In this document: positions 6,933 through 16,400 of the stretch, in pieces
How the letters are laid out: the number at the start of each line of letters is the position of its first letter
Position numbering within the stretch: position 1 is the first letter of the stretch
From: Clostridiales bacterium
Lineage (GTDB): Bacteria > Bacillota > Clostridia > Lachnospirales > Lachnospiraceae
NCBI GenBank assembly: GCA_018365455.1
Contig: JAGZJZ010000091.1
Location: 1-20,421, forward strand
Reading direction: 5' to 3'
DNA: 20,421 nucleotides
Notes under the pieces: model-generated
Database searches by the model: none
Seen by the model: the letters and a program-made list of their open reading frames with translations, nothing else
Told to the model about the DNA's origin: nothing
Position numbers and translations under genes: made by a program

Positions 6933-9900
6933 CTATTTTTTAATCCTGATCTTTTCTGTTCTGCCAAAAGAACCATACACTTTCTTTCCGGCAGAGTCCG
7001 TTTTGTAAGCGCGCACTTTTACATAGTATGTTCTGCCTTTTTTCAGGTTCTTAATTGTCTTGCCTGTACTTCTTGTGGTTACTGTAATTTTTCCTTTTGT
7101 CATTTTAGCATTGCTGGCATATACCAGTTGATAACCGCTAACAGATTTTACTTTCTTCCAGTTCACTGTCATTCTGCCGGCTTTCTTATTCTGTAATTTA
7201 CTGATTGGAGCTTTATCTACCTTAATTTTCTCCCACTTCGCATATACATGCACATCTTTCCTGACAGATGCCGGAATGCTTGTGATTTGTTTCTTCCATT
7301 TTTTATCAGTATACCAACCTTTAAATGCATAACCTTTTCTGGACGGAGCCTTTAATTTTACGTTTGCCCTGTAACAGCTTGCGGGGTTGGATTTGCTGTT
7401 GGTTCCTTTATTCAGATGGTAGTTGATTTTATATCCTGACGTTACCTTACAGGATGCAAATGTTCCGCTTCCGTCTGCTGCCTGTACTTTGATGGTGGCA
7501 GTTCCGTATCCCTTTGCCGTAACTCTGCCCGTCTGGTCTACCGATACTGCTCTCTCGTTACTGGAAGACCATATAATGTTTTTATTCAAAGCATGAGATG
7601 GTGATACGGATGGTTTTAGCGTAAAGGATGTACCTTTTGTTACTTCTTTTTTTGTTTCATTCAATGTAATTTTTTCTACATAGCTTCCTACCGTTACTTT
7701 ACAATCGGCATATTTTCCGCTTCCGTCCGCTGCCTGTACTTTGATGGTGGCAGTTCCATATCCTGTTGCGGTAACTTTACCGGATTGGTCCACGGCTGCG
7801 ACTTTCCCATTGCTGGTGGACCATATGATCTTTTTATTTGAAGCATTGGACGGTGATATAGCAGGCTTCAGCAGGAAGCTTGTTCCTCTCACCACTGTTT
7901 TGGCGGTTTCACTCAGCGTAATTTTATCTACCTTAACTTCCGGATCCGGTGTGGGCTCGGATGATTTCCTTATCCGTATTTCTGCCGCTGCCTTTTTATC
8001 TGAATGATTTACGGTTCCTTCCACAAATATCACACCTGGTTCAGCTACCATATCCAGCGTAATATTATCCCAGTTTACCGCTTCTGCTTTTGTAGTAAGA
8101 TCACTGTAAACTGCAGTAACGTTCTCCGGCATTTTGGGAATAACTCCTGTAGTCGTTTCTGCATACACCGGCTGATATCCCGCAATTATATTTTTCTGGT
8201 TATCTGGTGCGCATAATACCTTTAATTCCGCCAGTCCACGTTCACTTCCTGCCTGATGGTATTTTCCATCAGGGTCAATCGTAAATTTCATGCTGTAAGC
8301 TTTTACCGGCTGTTCCAGTTCAACAAGATTATCCTGGGATTCTTCCCATTTCATCTCCTGGACTAATTTTTCGAACACTTTCGTTCCTGTTTGATCATAG
8401 AATTCCAGTAAACCTTCTCTTATTGCGTTTACTTCATGACCGCGCTCATTCAATATTACTTTTTCTATGGATCTTTCTTCTCCAAAATCCAGTTTGATCC
8501 ATGGAGAATGATCTGCCTGTTTTGCAGCCCAATGGGTTGCCACATTTCCATCTACTGCTTTTTCGGCTAAATACCGTTCGTCTGCGTCATTACCATCCGG
8601 TGCTCCGGAACGGGAACGTACGGAAGAGACACTTATTTCTGCTTCCGGTGCAATATTACTTCCAGCCGCCTCCAATGTTATGGGATTACTCACTGCTGTT
8701 ACACCGTCAAGTGTTACTTTTACGCTTACTTTCACCTTCTGCCCGGCTGGTATTTCCTGCGGCATGTAAATAATGTCAGCGCCTTCCAGCTTCTTAAGAG
8801 GGGATCCTTCACTGAAGATATATTCTATCTGAGCGTCAGCAAGTCCGGCGGGTTTATTTGTATTTAACATGCCCTGTATCCGAACGGATGCGGGATGATT
8901 CACACTGACCTTCTGCGTATCTGCAGTCAATATGACCTTCTCCAGGTAATCGCCAAAGAAAATATGCCCATTTTTATCTACATCGGCAAACAATGAAGTC
9001 TCCGCCAATGCTCCGTCTGCTACAGCAGTTACCTTGATCCGGGCCTTGCCTTCAGATATAGCTGTTAGTTTAAAATTGTCATGTACAGAAATAATCTCCG
9101 GATTGCTGCTCTCTACAGAAATATCTGCTCCGCTTAAATCCATTGCTGCACCTGTTCCATCATATCCGTTTATCACAAGTTTTGCATCAGTATCTGTTAG
9201 TTTCTCACCTTTTGCTGTAAGTTTTGACAGACGGCCCGCCATAGATTCCCCGTTCAGCGAAACTTCCAGAATGTCTACTGTATTACCGTTACTGCCTTTT
9301 GGAAAGTTCAGTCTCAGATATTTTGCTGTAACCGGTTCTATATTGTAGATATCGGAAAATCCAAAATATGCTTCCTGTCCTGTTGTTGGAGGATTCACAC
9401 TTTCTACTGTGCTCCATGCCTCGCCGTCATCACTGATTTGAATTTCCATCTCCTTTGGCGTGTTATAGTATTTCTGATTTCGGGAATTGTAATGTATTTC
9501 CACATTTTCCACTTTTGCCGGGTTCATCAGTTCAAAAGATAGGGAAGATTCTCCTTTTCCGGACGCGGACCATTTGGATTCATCCAGATCTGCACCTGTA
9601 ATCAGTCTGCCATCCAATACCCGCTCTGGTCCATATTCACCAACCTGACCGCTAGCTGTAACTTTTGCACCCGTCACTACTGACTCATAAGGCTGAATAT
9701 CCAGATATACCCTGTTTGTGGTAAATGTTTTGCCATCCAGCTGCACTTCTGCCCATACGGCAGCACGGGTTGTTTCTTCAACAGACTTGGCAAATAATTT
9801 CCCGTCTTTAAAAGATATGAGATCACTGTCTTCAATCACTACGGGGGTATATTTATCCCCTCCATCCAGGTCTACAATTCCGCATTTCATCGTTACCTGT

Positions 9901-12900
9901 GCAGCGTTTAAACCAATCGCACCACCCTTTTCCGAACGTCCCTCCAGATAATACGGATATCCCTCCAGGTTGTGAAAGTTTCCATAAGCTTCTTTTTGGT
10001 CAACCCACAAAGACGCACTTATCATATTTTCTCCAACATATACTTTACCATCTGCTGACTTCACTTTTAACGTATCTTCTTTTGTAACTCCCTCATAGGT
10101 TCCGGTTACCGTTATATCTGCTTCACCATTGCCTTTTGGGGTTACGAGTCCATTTTCATCTACGGATACCACCGACGGGTCAGAGCTTATGAAAGTCACT
10201 TGCTCCAGATCTGCTTTTAATGCCTGGTACGTCATGTAACCTTCTGCTTTTACCTGTAAACGGTCATCTGCAAGCTGTTTACCTTCGGCAGTCACATTTG
10301 TCAGTTGATAGCTGCGTTTCGTATTATCTGTTACAATCTTGATAATTGTGTCTACCTGGTCTTCCGTAACCCCAGTCATATCGATACTCACCAAATCTCC
10401 TTCCTGAGTAAAGGAAAGCTCTTTGTCTTCATTGAGCCAGATAACTTTCTGAACGCGATCCCTGATTGGATCTGCCACCAGCGTCTGTTCGGATATTGCA
10501 TCAAATCCAATTCTACTATCCGGACCTTTCATAATATGCAGATAAAAATTATTATCGCGGGACATTGCATATCCCCATTTAGGTCCATGTCCATCTTCAA
10601 AATGATCAATATTCCCTGCTCCATCATCCGTACACTGGCAATTCGATCCATTCAAAAAGTAAGGTTGAGTTCCCGTGGTAGATTCATGACGCTCTGGCTT
10701 TCCTTCCGGTGCAAACCATGCCGCCAGTCCTTCCCTTGCATCCACAAATTCCTGGACGGATTTTGGATATCTCTGTGCTACATCTTGGGGTGAATCCCAG
10801 TTGGTACCTCTGCTCATTAAAGGCATCTGGTCATTGTTATCCACCATCCCTCTTCCGGCATTCATCACCATCTCCTGAGAGACAAGCCGGTAATCGTCCC
10901 TTCTTGCATAGTATGGGGTATAATTATTTTTTGTATGAAGGGATTTCCAAGGTTCCATAATTGTACGCTTCGTCAGTTTTGATCCCCGCTCATGTCCGTA
11001 GATACCGCTGCATTCCCCGGTTCGCAAATCCGGATCTCCATATTCCGAATCCCAGGCATTGGCATCAATTATAATTTCATCACTATAGTTTCGTACATTG
11101 CTATACATAACATCGTAATTTGCACCTTTCATTGCCTGAGGGCCGTCAAAATACAGATATGCCGGATCGTAACGTAATATTAAGTCCTCCACATTCTGCA
11201 CAAATACATCGGTAGAATAATGCTGCAGTCCGCCTCCCTCTGTTGCATAATACAATCCAAATTTCATTCCATAGCGTTTTACTGCTTCCTCAAACTGCTT
11301 TAACCCATCCACTACATTTCCGTTCTCATCCTTGGGCATATATTTATTTCTGTCGTGATTGGGATCTGCAAAACGGGACGGCCAGTAGTAATTCTGCTGC
11401 AATGCCTCAATTGATACCAGGGAATGCCCCTGTCTGCTGGCACGCTCCGCCCACACATCTGCCGAAAAATTCGGGTCTACAAAATATTGGTAGACAGGAA
11501 TGCAGTGGCTTAATGCACTGACACGGCCTTCCTCAAACCATTTATTCGGTCGTTCTTTAACCGTCAGTGTATATGACTGCTGTGCAGCAGATCCGTCCCT
11601 GTCCGTCACCTGAACGGTGAAACTGTAATCTCCGGCATCTGCTTCTATTATTCCCCCTATGGTTCCGTCACTCTTAAGTTCCAATCCATCCGGAAGCGCT
11701 CCTTCTGTAATTTGCCAAGTATAACCCGGTTTTCCTCCATTAGCCATAAATTGGAAAGGGGATGCTTCCAGGTTAAACTGATCCCGATTATACTGAGATT
11801 CATTCCATACATAGGGCCACTCTGTATATCCCATAGGCAATACGTTCTGGGGCAGGCCTCTTCCCGGCTTTCCATCCTGTACCACATCATCAGCAGAAAG
11901 TCCAGCTGTGGTGATGGACAAATCGCTGTCTGTCCCTGTTACAGAATAGCTTATACCTTCCGGCGCATTTCCTTCCTGATCTGTGATCCTGCCATAAAAT
12001 CCAAGATAATAAACATCATTATCTTTTGCGATTGGTACTCCATTGGCATTTTTATCATCTGTATAGGTATGCCTGATCTGAAGCAGAATCTTATTCCATC
12101 CTTCTTTTAGCTGAATGTCCTTTATTACCATATCCTTTTGAACCTCAGACGGCTTGGATGGACCTGTCACTGCAATATCATTTACATACAAACGATGCTC
12201 ACCACTGCTGCCAAACCGGAACTGGACTTCCTGTTCCGTATCACTATATACATATGTATGAGCGTACACATATTTATTTTTAGTATCAACACCCTTCTTT
12301 ACACCATAATAGCCGTATAAGTCCTGATAATCATCATAGGTACGGTTCCAGATACGGTCATCAAAATACTCCCATTTCTGTCCGCCAGGTGTCATGCTTT
12401 CTCCCAGCTTCGGAACAATTGTCTCCATTGCTGCTGCTTCCGTTACTTCTTCCGTTGCTGCCATTGCGGTTGCTTCTTCATTTACCGCATCCTCTCCATT
12501 GGTCTCAGCCATTGTATCAGAAATGCTTTTTACAGCTGATTTCTCATTAGTAAATGGATATTGATAAACTTCTATTTCACTGATTCCAGTTATACCAGGA
12601 TATGGATCCAGTCCGTCATCCACGATTACCTGCAGAGATTTCACATTTTCTAATGGAATTTCCGGCTGGTATACTGTGGGATAATCAGCGCTTTGGCAGG
12701 TACTTTCTATTCGGATGGGATCACTCTTGGTGTCATCAACATAAGTAAAAACAAGATCGTACCATTGGTTTCGATGACGCCCGTCATTCCAGAGTGTGAT
12801 CCCTATGCTTCCAGCCGTAATCGGCTCACTCCAATCCAATTGTGCCCAGCTGGGAATTTCTGCCCCTTCTGTCACCCATTGGTTTCTGGTAGAGCCATCG

Positions 12901-13181
12901 TTTAGAAACTCAGGTGGATTTGAACTAAGCGTAGCCGACGATGCCGAAGCTGCTGCCTGCATAGCTAAATTTGGATTGTCAGGTATCTCCGTACCGTAAA
13001 TTTCATCGGCAACGGGTGTTTCATAAGGCCCTGCCACCAACCAAGAATTTATGAATGGTGCTGTTCCTTTTACATGCTGCGCATTTACTATTAATGGATT
13101 CCAAGACCCTGCTGCCATTATGGCGGCCATTGAAAGTGCTGTGGTGCGCTTCCACAGATTTTTAGAAACTCTTTTTTTCAT
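6933..13181 (-). CDS. Secreted multidomain GH29 (alpha-L-fucosidase)-like protein with discoidin and Ig-like domains
   Basis: This 2082-aa exported protein opens with a signal peptide (basic start, hydrophobic core about 13-30, cleavage near VNAQ). Domains in order: F5/8C-type (about 65-208); an acidic Ala/Glu/Thr linker (211-260); a jelly-roll-like domain (about 265-400); a putative-Ig cadherin-like domain (about 465-542); a GH29-like catalytic barrel (about 548-950); a Big_2-like domain (about 955-1040); F5/8C (about 1165-1310); an Ig-like stretch; F5/8C (about 1508-1657); Big_4 (about 1672-1738); two Big_2 (1748-1832, 1833-1916); one Flg_new/Listeria-Bacteroides repeat (1917-1986); and Fn3 (1987-2082). 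In the barrel, GMKFGLYYATEG and AYLYFDG align by eye with GH29, making D679 the likely nucleophile. The usual His-His-x-x-Gly segment is replaced near SLVSIEALQQNYYW (588-600), so the family assignment and activity are uncertain. No LPXTG, SLH or dockerin is present. AGGAGGG lies 6 bp before the ATG. Role: glycan hydrolysis outside the cell. Confidence 0.85.
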   Translation of the reverse strand: MKKRVSKNLWKRTTALSMAAIMAAGSWNPLIVNAQHVKGTAPFINSWLVAGPYETPVADEIYGTEIPDNPNLAMQAAASASSATLSSNPPEFLNDGSTRNQWVTEGAEIPSWAQLDWSEPITAGSIGITLWNDGRHRNQWYDLVFTYVDDTKSDPIRIESTCQSADYPTVYQPEIPLENVKSLQVIVDDGLDPYPGITGISEIEVYQYPFTNEKSAVKSISDTMAETNGEDAVNEEATAMAATEEVTEAAAMETIVPKLGESMTPGGQKWEYFDDRIWNRTYDDYQDLYGYYGVKKGVDTKNKYVYAHTYVYSDTEQEVQFRFGSSGEHRLYVNDIAVTGPSKPSEVQKDMVIKDIQLKEGWNKILLQIRHTYTDDKNANGVPIAKDNDVYYLGFYGRITDQEGNAPEGISYSVTGTDSDLSITTAGLSADDVVQDGKPGRGLPQNVLPMGYTEWPYVWNESQYNRDQFNLEASPFQFMANGGKPGYTWQITEGALPDGLELKSDGTIGGIIEADAGDYSFTVQVTDRDGSAAQQSYTLTVKERPNKWFEEGRVSALSHCIPVYQYFVDPNFSADVWAERASRQGHSLVSIEALQQNYYWPSRFADPNHDRNKYMPKDENGNVVDGLKQFEEAVKRYGMKFGLYYATEGGGLQHYSTDVFVQNVEDLILRYDPAYLYFDGPQAMKGANYDVMYSNVRNYSDEIIIDANAWDSEYGDPDLRTGECSGIYGHERGSKLTKRTIMEPWKSLHTKNNYTPYYARRDDYRLVSQEMVMNAGRGMVDNNDQMPLMSRGTNWDSPQDVAQRYPKSVQEFVDAREGLAAWFAPEGKPERHESTTGTQPYFLNGSNCQCTDDGAGNIDHFEDGHGPKWGYAMSRDNNFYLHIMKGPDSRIGFDAISEQTLVADPIRDRVQKVIWLNEDKELSFTQEGDLVSIDMTGVTEDQVDTIIKIVTDNTKRSYQLTNVTAEGKQLADDRLQVKAEGYMTYQALKADLEQVTFISSDPSVVSVDENGLVTPKGNGEADITVTGTYEGVTKEDTLKVKSADGKVYVGENMISASLWVDQKEAYGNFHNLEGYPYYLEGRSEKGGAIGLNAAQVTMKCGIVDLDGGDKYTPVVIEDSDLISFKDGKLFAKSVEETTRAAVWAEVQLDGKTFTTNRVYLDIQPYESVVTGAKVTASGQVGEYGPERVLDGRLITGADLDESKWSASGKGESSLSFELMNPAKVENVEIHYNSRNQKYYNTPKEMEIQISDDGEAWSTVESVNPPTTGQEAYFGFSDIYNIEPVTAKYLRLNFPKGSNGNTVDILEVSLNGESMAGRLSKLTAKGEKLTDTDAKLVINGYDGTGAAMDLSGADISVESSNPEIISVHDNFKLTAISEGKARIKVTAVADGALAETSLFADVDKNGHIFFGDYLEKVILTADTQKVSVNHPASVRIQGMLNTNKPAGLADAQIEYIFSEGSPLKKLEGADIIYMPQEIPAGQKVKVSVKVTLDGVTAVSNPITLEAAGSNIAPEAEISVSSVRSRSGAPDGNDADERYLAEKAVDGNVATHWAAKQADHSPWIKLDFGEERSIEKVILNERGHEVNAIREGLLEFYDQTGTKVFEKLVQEMKWEESQDNLVELEQPVKAYSMKFTIDPDGKYHQAGSERGLAELKVLCAPDNQKNIIAGYQPVYAETTTGVIPKMPENVTAVYSDLTTKAEAVNWDNITLDMVAEPGVIFVEGTVNHSDKKAAAEIRIRKSSEPTPDPEVKVDKITLSETAKTVVRGTSFLLKPAISPSNASNKKIIWSTSNGKVAAVDQSGKVTATGYGTATIKVQAADGSGKYADCKVTVGSYVEKITLNETKKEVTKGTSFTLKPSVSPSHALNKNIIWSSSNERAVSVDQTGRVTAKGYGTATIKVQAADGSGTFASCKVTSGYKINYHLNKGTNSKSNPASCYRANVKLKAPSRKGYAFKGWYTDKKWKKQITSIPASVRKDVHVYAKWEKIKVDKAPISKLQNKKAGRMTVNWKKVKSVSGYQLVYASNAKMTKGKITVTTRSTGKTIKNLKKGRTYYVKVRAYKTDSAGKKVYGSFGRTEKIRIKK
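7434..7940 (-). repeat. Tandem Big_2 repeats, with a third copy in the neighbouring gene
   Basis: Two adjacent segments of about 252 bp (7686-7940 and 7434-7685) each encode a Big_2 Ig-like domain, and a third copy lies at 13975-14229 in the beta-helix gene. DNA identity is high in patches; for example CCTGTACTTTGATGGTGGCA occurs in both tandem copies. The same order Big_2, Flg_new, Fn3 follows in both genes (6936-7433 here, 13480-13974 there). This shows duplication of a C-terminal cassette and gives sites where the genes could recombine. Confidence 0.75.
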
Positions 13182-13263
13182 CTATAACCCTCCTGTTTTA
13201 GAATGAAGATACTTTATCACACATTTCACTGTTTTTAGACAATAAAAAGTACCGTTTTTATTG
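13182..13263 (-). promoter_or_regulatory. Promoter region of the GH29-like gene with a perfect inverted repeat
   Basis: On the minus strand TTGTCT (plus 13237-13242) and GATAAA (plus 13213-13218) form a modest -35/-10 pair with an 18-bp spacer. AGGAGGG follows 6 bp before the ATG. Overlapping the -35 is an inverted repeat with perfect 9-bp arms, CAATAAAAA at 13240-13248 and TTTTTATTG at 13255-13263, around the 6 bp GTACCG. That position suits a sugar-responsive repressor or a class-II activator. Promoter strength and the regulator are inferred. Confidence 0.4.
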
Positions 13264-13311
13264 AAAATACCTATTTCTATTACTTCTTTTTTTAACAAAA
13301 TCTCTTATTTT

Positions 13312-13346
13312 TATAGTTTTTAGTCTGAATCCTTAAAAAAACTATA
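13312..13346. repeat. AT-rich inverted repeat upstream of the GH29-like gene
   Basis: TATAGTTTTT (13312-13321) and AAAAACTATA (13337-13346) are perfect 10-bp arms around a 15-nt centre. It lies in a strongly AT-rich stretch (about 13240-13395), between the terminator of the beta-helix gene and the promoter of the GH29-like gene. It could be a distal binding site or a curved upstream element. In so AT-rich a stretch chance is possible. Nothing else is recognisable between 13264 and 13399. Confidence 0.35.
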
Positions 13347-13395
13347 TAATTTTATACATAAAACCACCATTTATCCCTCAAACATAAGACAATAC

Positions 13396-13432
13396 AAAAG
13401 CCGCTTCCAGACAAACTCCGGAAGCGGCTCAT
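13396..13432 (-). terminator. Intrinsic terminator of the beta-helix protein gene
   Basis: GCCGCTTCC (13400-13408) and GGAAGCGGC (13420-13428) form a perfect 9-bp GC-rich stem with an 11-nt loop. On the minus strand it is followed by TTTTGTATTG. It lies about 48 bp after the stop codon, so the two giant genes are probably transcribed separately or only partly read through. Confidence 0.85.
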
Positions 13433-13476
13433 TTGACCCATTTTATTCATAAGAACTTTTCTTTTTTATATTCATC

Positions 13477-16400
13477 TTACTTTTTAATTTTTATTCTTTC
13501 TACTTTACTATATGTCCCGTATACCTTCTTTCCGGCAGAATCTTTTTTGAATCCCCTCACTTTTACATAATATGTTCTGCCTTTTTTTAATTTCTTAATC
13601 GTCTTGCCGGTACCTTTTGTTTCTAATACCTTTTTTCCTTTTGTCATTCTGGAATTATTTCCATAAATGATTTCATATCCGCCTGCATTCTTTACCTTTT
13701 TCCAGTTTACTGCCATGCTTCCGGCTTTTTTGCTCTGTACTTTGCCGATGGATGTCTTACCTATCTTGATTTTCTCCCATTTCGCATAAACACTGATGTT
13801 TTTCCTGGATGTTGACGAGATACTGGTAATTCTCTTTTTCATTTTCTTATCGGTATACCATCCCTTGAAAGTATAGCCTTTTCTGGACGGTGCCTTTAAA
13901 GTCACCTTTGTCTTATAAAAGCTTGTCGGATTCAACCTGCTGTTTGTTCCTTTATTTAAGTGATAGTTGATTTTATAACCTACCGTCACTTTACAGGTTC
14001 CATATTTTCCGCTGCCATCTGCTGCCTGCGCTTTGATGGTCGCCGTTCCATAGCCTTTTGCAGTTACTTTACCGGTCTGGTCGACGGTTGCTGCTTTTGC
14101 ATTGCTGGTTGACCATACTATGTTTTTATTTACTGCATCTGCTGGAGATACCGCCGCTTTCAAAGTGAAACTCTTTCCTTTTAATACTGTTTTTTTCGTT
14201 TCGTTCAGCGTTACTTTATTTACCTTTATTTCCGGTTTTGGATCTTCTTTCCCAGGCAATACGGTTACTACGGCTTTTGCATTTAATGCTGTACCATCCA
14301 CGGAACCCAATACCATAAATTTACCGGGTACTGCTACCTGCTGATCTGTAACAGGCTCCCATTGTACTGCAGCCATGGCTGTTGTTCCATTATTATAGGA
14401 CGCCTTCACCGTCTGGGGCAGCTTCGGAATTATTCCCTGGATTGTATCAATCTGTACTTCTTCCAATGCTGTAATTTCCGGCTTGTGTGTTTTTATGACA
14501 TAGGTTTTTTCCACTACTTCACTGTAGAGAGAGTCACCTCTGATGGCAACACATTTTAAGGTTACCGGCTTATCATTTTCGGGCAGTACAAAGCTTCCCT
14601 CATAGTAGATACCATGTTCCGGGTCTTTGGGGTCACTTCCGTCCAGCGTGTAGAATATCTGGTCCTTTTTGGATGCAGGTGTGATTTTAACTTCAATCGG
14701 CTTCTCATAGGTTCCGGAATCCGGTTCTATACCCGGCTCAGGCGTCTGGACTTTCGTCACTTTCATATCGTCGATATCGTATTCTCCGCCAAGGGCATTA
14801 AATCCGATTCCCCCGGACTGCAAGTTGCCATCCACTACCGTCCCTATCAGATTTCCGTCAATATAACTGCTGATCTTATCACCATCTGCCACAATCTTTA
14901 AATCATACCATCTTCCGGCAAACGGAGGATTCAAAGGCTCCATTCCCACCTCTTCCGGTGTTTTGGTGAAGAAATCCTTATCACCGGAGGACCGCATATA
15001 GAATTTTAATTTACCTGACTTCTCCATCTTTAATGTATAGCGGTGTGGATTTGATTTACTGTTGGGATCTTCTTCAAAGCGGACGCCTGCACAAAACACA
15101 TCATATGCTCCGCCAAGGGGGCCGTCCCCGGTCCAGCGATTCAAACGCACCTTTGCTTCCAGCACATAGTTCTTCCATTCGCTGCCGCCTGTATAATAGA
15201 AGGTATTATCCTGAGAATTAATACGAAGATACTGATTATTATCTTCCCTGATTAATTCTTTTACCATTTTTCCGCCGCCTACCCCTTTCCAGTCGGGCAG
15301 TAAATCTGTTGCAGCCATGGCTGCTGGAGCCGGTTCTTCCATAGCCTGGGATCCCTTGTTTTGCTCTTCATCTGAAGCTATATTGATCATTTGATCTCTT
15401 GGCTCCGGTTCTTCTGTTATTGGTTCATCTGTCACTGATACTTCTGTAATCGGTACTTCTGTATTCGGTACTTCTGTATTCAGTACTTCTGTATTCAGTA
15501 CTTCTGTATTCGGTACTTCTGTATTCAGTACTTCTGTATTCGATACTTCTGTTTTCGATACTTCTGCCACCGCTTCTTCTGTCTCCGCTTTTTCCGTTAC
15601 CGATTCCTCTGCCACCGCTGCTTCCGTTACCCCTGCTTCCGTTTTCATCTCAGTAGCATCCTGGGATTTCAAACTATCATTTGCAATATCATTTTGTTGT
15701 AATATGCTTTGCTGTATTGCATCCTCTCCATGGCTTTGGTTACCGGCATCCTCTGTGATCATCTCATAACTTTCAAAGTCCTCTTCATAAAGTATCTTAT
15801 CTTCCGGCTCTGCAGGCGGTTTAGGAAGCGGCAGTTCACCGGCTGGCGGTGCTTCTACGCCGCCATAAATCATAGCTTCATCGTAATACACGATGCCTTT
15901 TCCGGCATCACTTCCAATATCCAGGGTATCAAACCCGCTGCTGTTTACCTCCTTCACCAGCGTGTCGTCTATATACATCTGTAATGTACCGGGCGTACTG
16001 TAATCGAACTTCAGCTCATGCCATCCAAAAAGCCGCGGAACATTCGTTGGGATCTTTTCACCGTTTATGTTCATATAATAGCAGTCCCATTTCCCCCACT
16101 CAATGCCCAGGCCATACATTTCCTCTTTTGTTCCGGTACTTACATAAGAAAGCGCATTTGCAGAATTTTGGACGCCGGAGTCATATCCTGCCATATTTCT
16201 GGTCTGGCGGTCAAACATTTTAACGGTAACGGTTTTATTTAACTGATCCTGAAACGTTCTGGATAATACACTGTTCTGGTTCACGATGAGACCCTGTTTT
16301 CCCACAAACGGGTCTTCCGACATCCATTCTGTAGTAATCTCCGGCTGTGCATTTCGAAACGTCCATTTGCGTTTTTGGATACCCTTTTCAAAATCATCTT

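Noticed and set aside
10305..10793. 162-codon plus-strand reading frame opposite the GH29-like gene
   Set aside because: An antisense shadow of a clearly coding frame with domain matches; composition is unlike a real protein and no ribosome site is seen. The same applies to the other antisense frames inside the large genes.
15412..15558. Regular short repeats resembling a CRISPR array
   Set aside because: Units are directly adjacent without spacers, 15 bp long and in frame inside a coding region, so this is a coding tandem repeat.
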